Shown one piece after another: positions 63,862 through 64,000 of a stretch of DNA of 64,000 nt. Positions within the stretch are counted from its first letter, which is position 1, and the number at the start of each line of letters is the position of its first letter. The stretch is taken from assembly GCF_001517405.1 (NCBI RefSeq), contig NZ_LN907827.1, positions 3,506,915 through 3,570,914 on the forward strand, written 5' to 3'. A program made the translations under genes and the position numbers. This DNA comes from Duffyella gerundensis. Lineage in GTDB: Bacteria > Pseudomonadota > Gammaproteobacteria > Enterobacterales > Enterobacteriaceae. The notes beneath the pieces are model-generated. The model searched no databases. It was not told where the DNA came from and worked only from the letters and a program-made list of their open reading frames with translations.

Positions 63862-64000
63862 TTCGCCTCCAGCTGTGCGATTCGTGCGCTTAGCGCGTCA
63901 AGCGAACGCGTCATCGCGTCAACTTCTTCTGCAAACCAGGCGAGCTCCAGCGCGCCCGGCGTCACACGCCACTCTTCGGTGAGCGTCTCCGCCAGGTAAA
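63858..64000 (-). CDS. ubiJ: Ubiquinone accessory factor UbiJ (C-terminal part only)
   Basis: The last 46 codons and stop are visible, reading [20 protein letters not shown] and ending [12 protein letters not shown]. The rest lies beyond the window. UbiJ carries ubiquinone intermediates through a sterol-carrier-type domain, which would be in the missing N-terminal part. The position directly before ubiB is standard. Confidence 0.9.
   Translation of the reverse strand, partial: YLAETLTEEWRVTPGALELAWFAEEVDAMTRSLDALSARIAQLEAK

Overview
The window is chromosome from a gammaproteobacterium of the order Enterobacterales, probably family Erwiniaceae (Pantoea, Erwinia or Mixta type). The basis is E. 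coli-like gene order and protein lengths almost throughout, a full rrn operon with a 1542-nt 16S gene, the thrU-tyrU-glyT-thrT-tufB cluster, and the rpoBC, fadBA and tatABC loci. I cannot fix the genus. No insertion sequence, prophage, integrase or CRISPR array was seen.

Layout. 1-7.3 kb: hemE (stop codon cut by the window edge), nudC, rsd, a TPP riboswitch with thiC-thiE, then a MocR-type regulator (YjiR-like) divergent from a DUF1127 protein (YjiS-like). The thiazole genes that follow thiE in E. coli are absent here. 7.3-25.2 kb: the transcription and translation core on the minus strand (rpoC, rpoB, rplL, rplJ, rplA, rplK, nusG, secE, tuf, four tRNAs), then coaA (+), birA and murB (-). 25.2-43.4 kb: an accessory block on the plus strand. 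It holds a ToxR/CadC-like membrane-anchored regulator and a complete Tad (type IVb Flp pilus) locus in the order flp-tadV-rcpCAB-tadZABCDEFG. A CS1/alpha-type chaperone-usher fimbrial operon follows, with three pilin-like subunits, an usher, a chaperone and one unrecognised secreted protein. 43.4-49.2 kb: an rrn operon on the minus strand (16S, tRNA-Glu, 23S, 5S) with P1/P2 promoters, two boxA sites and a very GC-rich tail. 49.2-64 kb: hemG, trkH, yigZ and pepQ (-), fadBA (+) behind a FadR site, fre and ubiD (-), rfaH (+), tatD, tatC, tatB, tatA, ubiB and partial ubiJ (-).

How the parts work together. The core is housekeeping: heme, thiamine, CoA and ubiquinone synthesis, transcription and translation, fatty-acid beta-oxidation, and twin-arginine export. 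The accessory block would build two surface adhesion organelles: a Flp pilus from the Tad machine and a thin alpha-type fimbria. A 10-bp-phased repeat upstream of the regulator, partly repeated upstream of flp, suggests that the regulator controls itself and the pilus.

Most notable points. (1) The rrn operon has chimeric flanks relative to E. coli K-12: hemG (neighbour of rrnA) on the 16S side and murB (neighbour of rrnB) beyond the 5S side. This implies rearrangement between rrn operons. (2) The two-pilus island lies exactly between the 5S gene and murB. (3) The tRNA-Glu in the rrn spacer is 73 nt and seems to lack a base in the acceptor/D junction and another in the T stem. (4) About 140 bp of roughly 79% GC sequence with G-runs and inverted repeats lies just beyond the rrn terminator. 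(5) The regulator lacks a periplasmic sensing domain.
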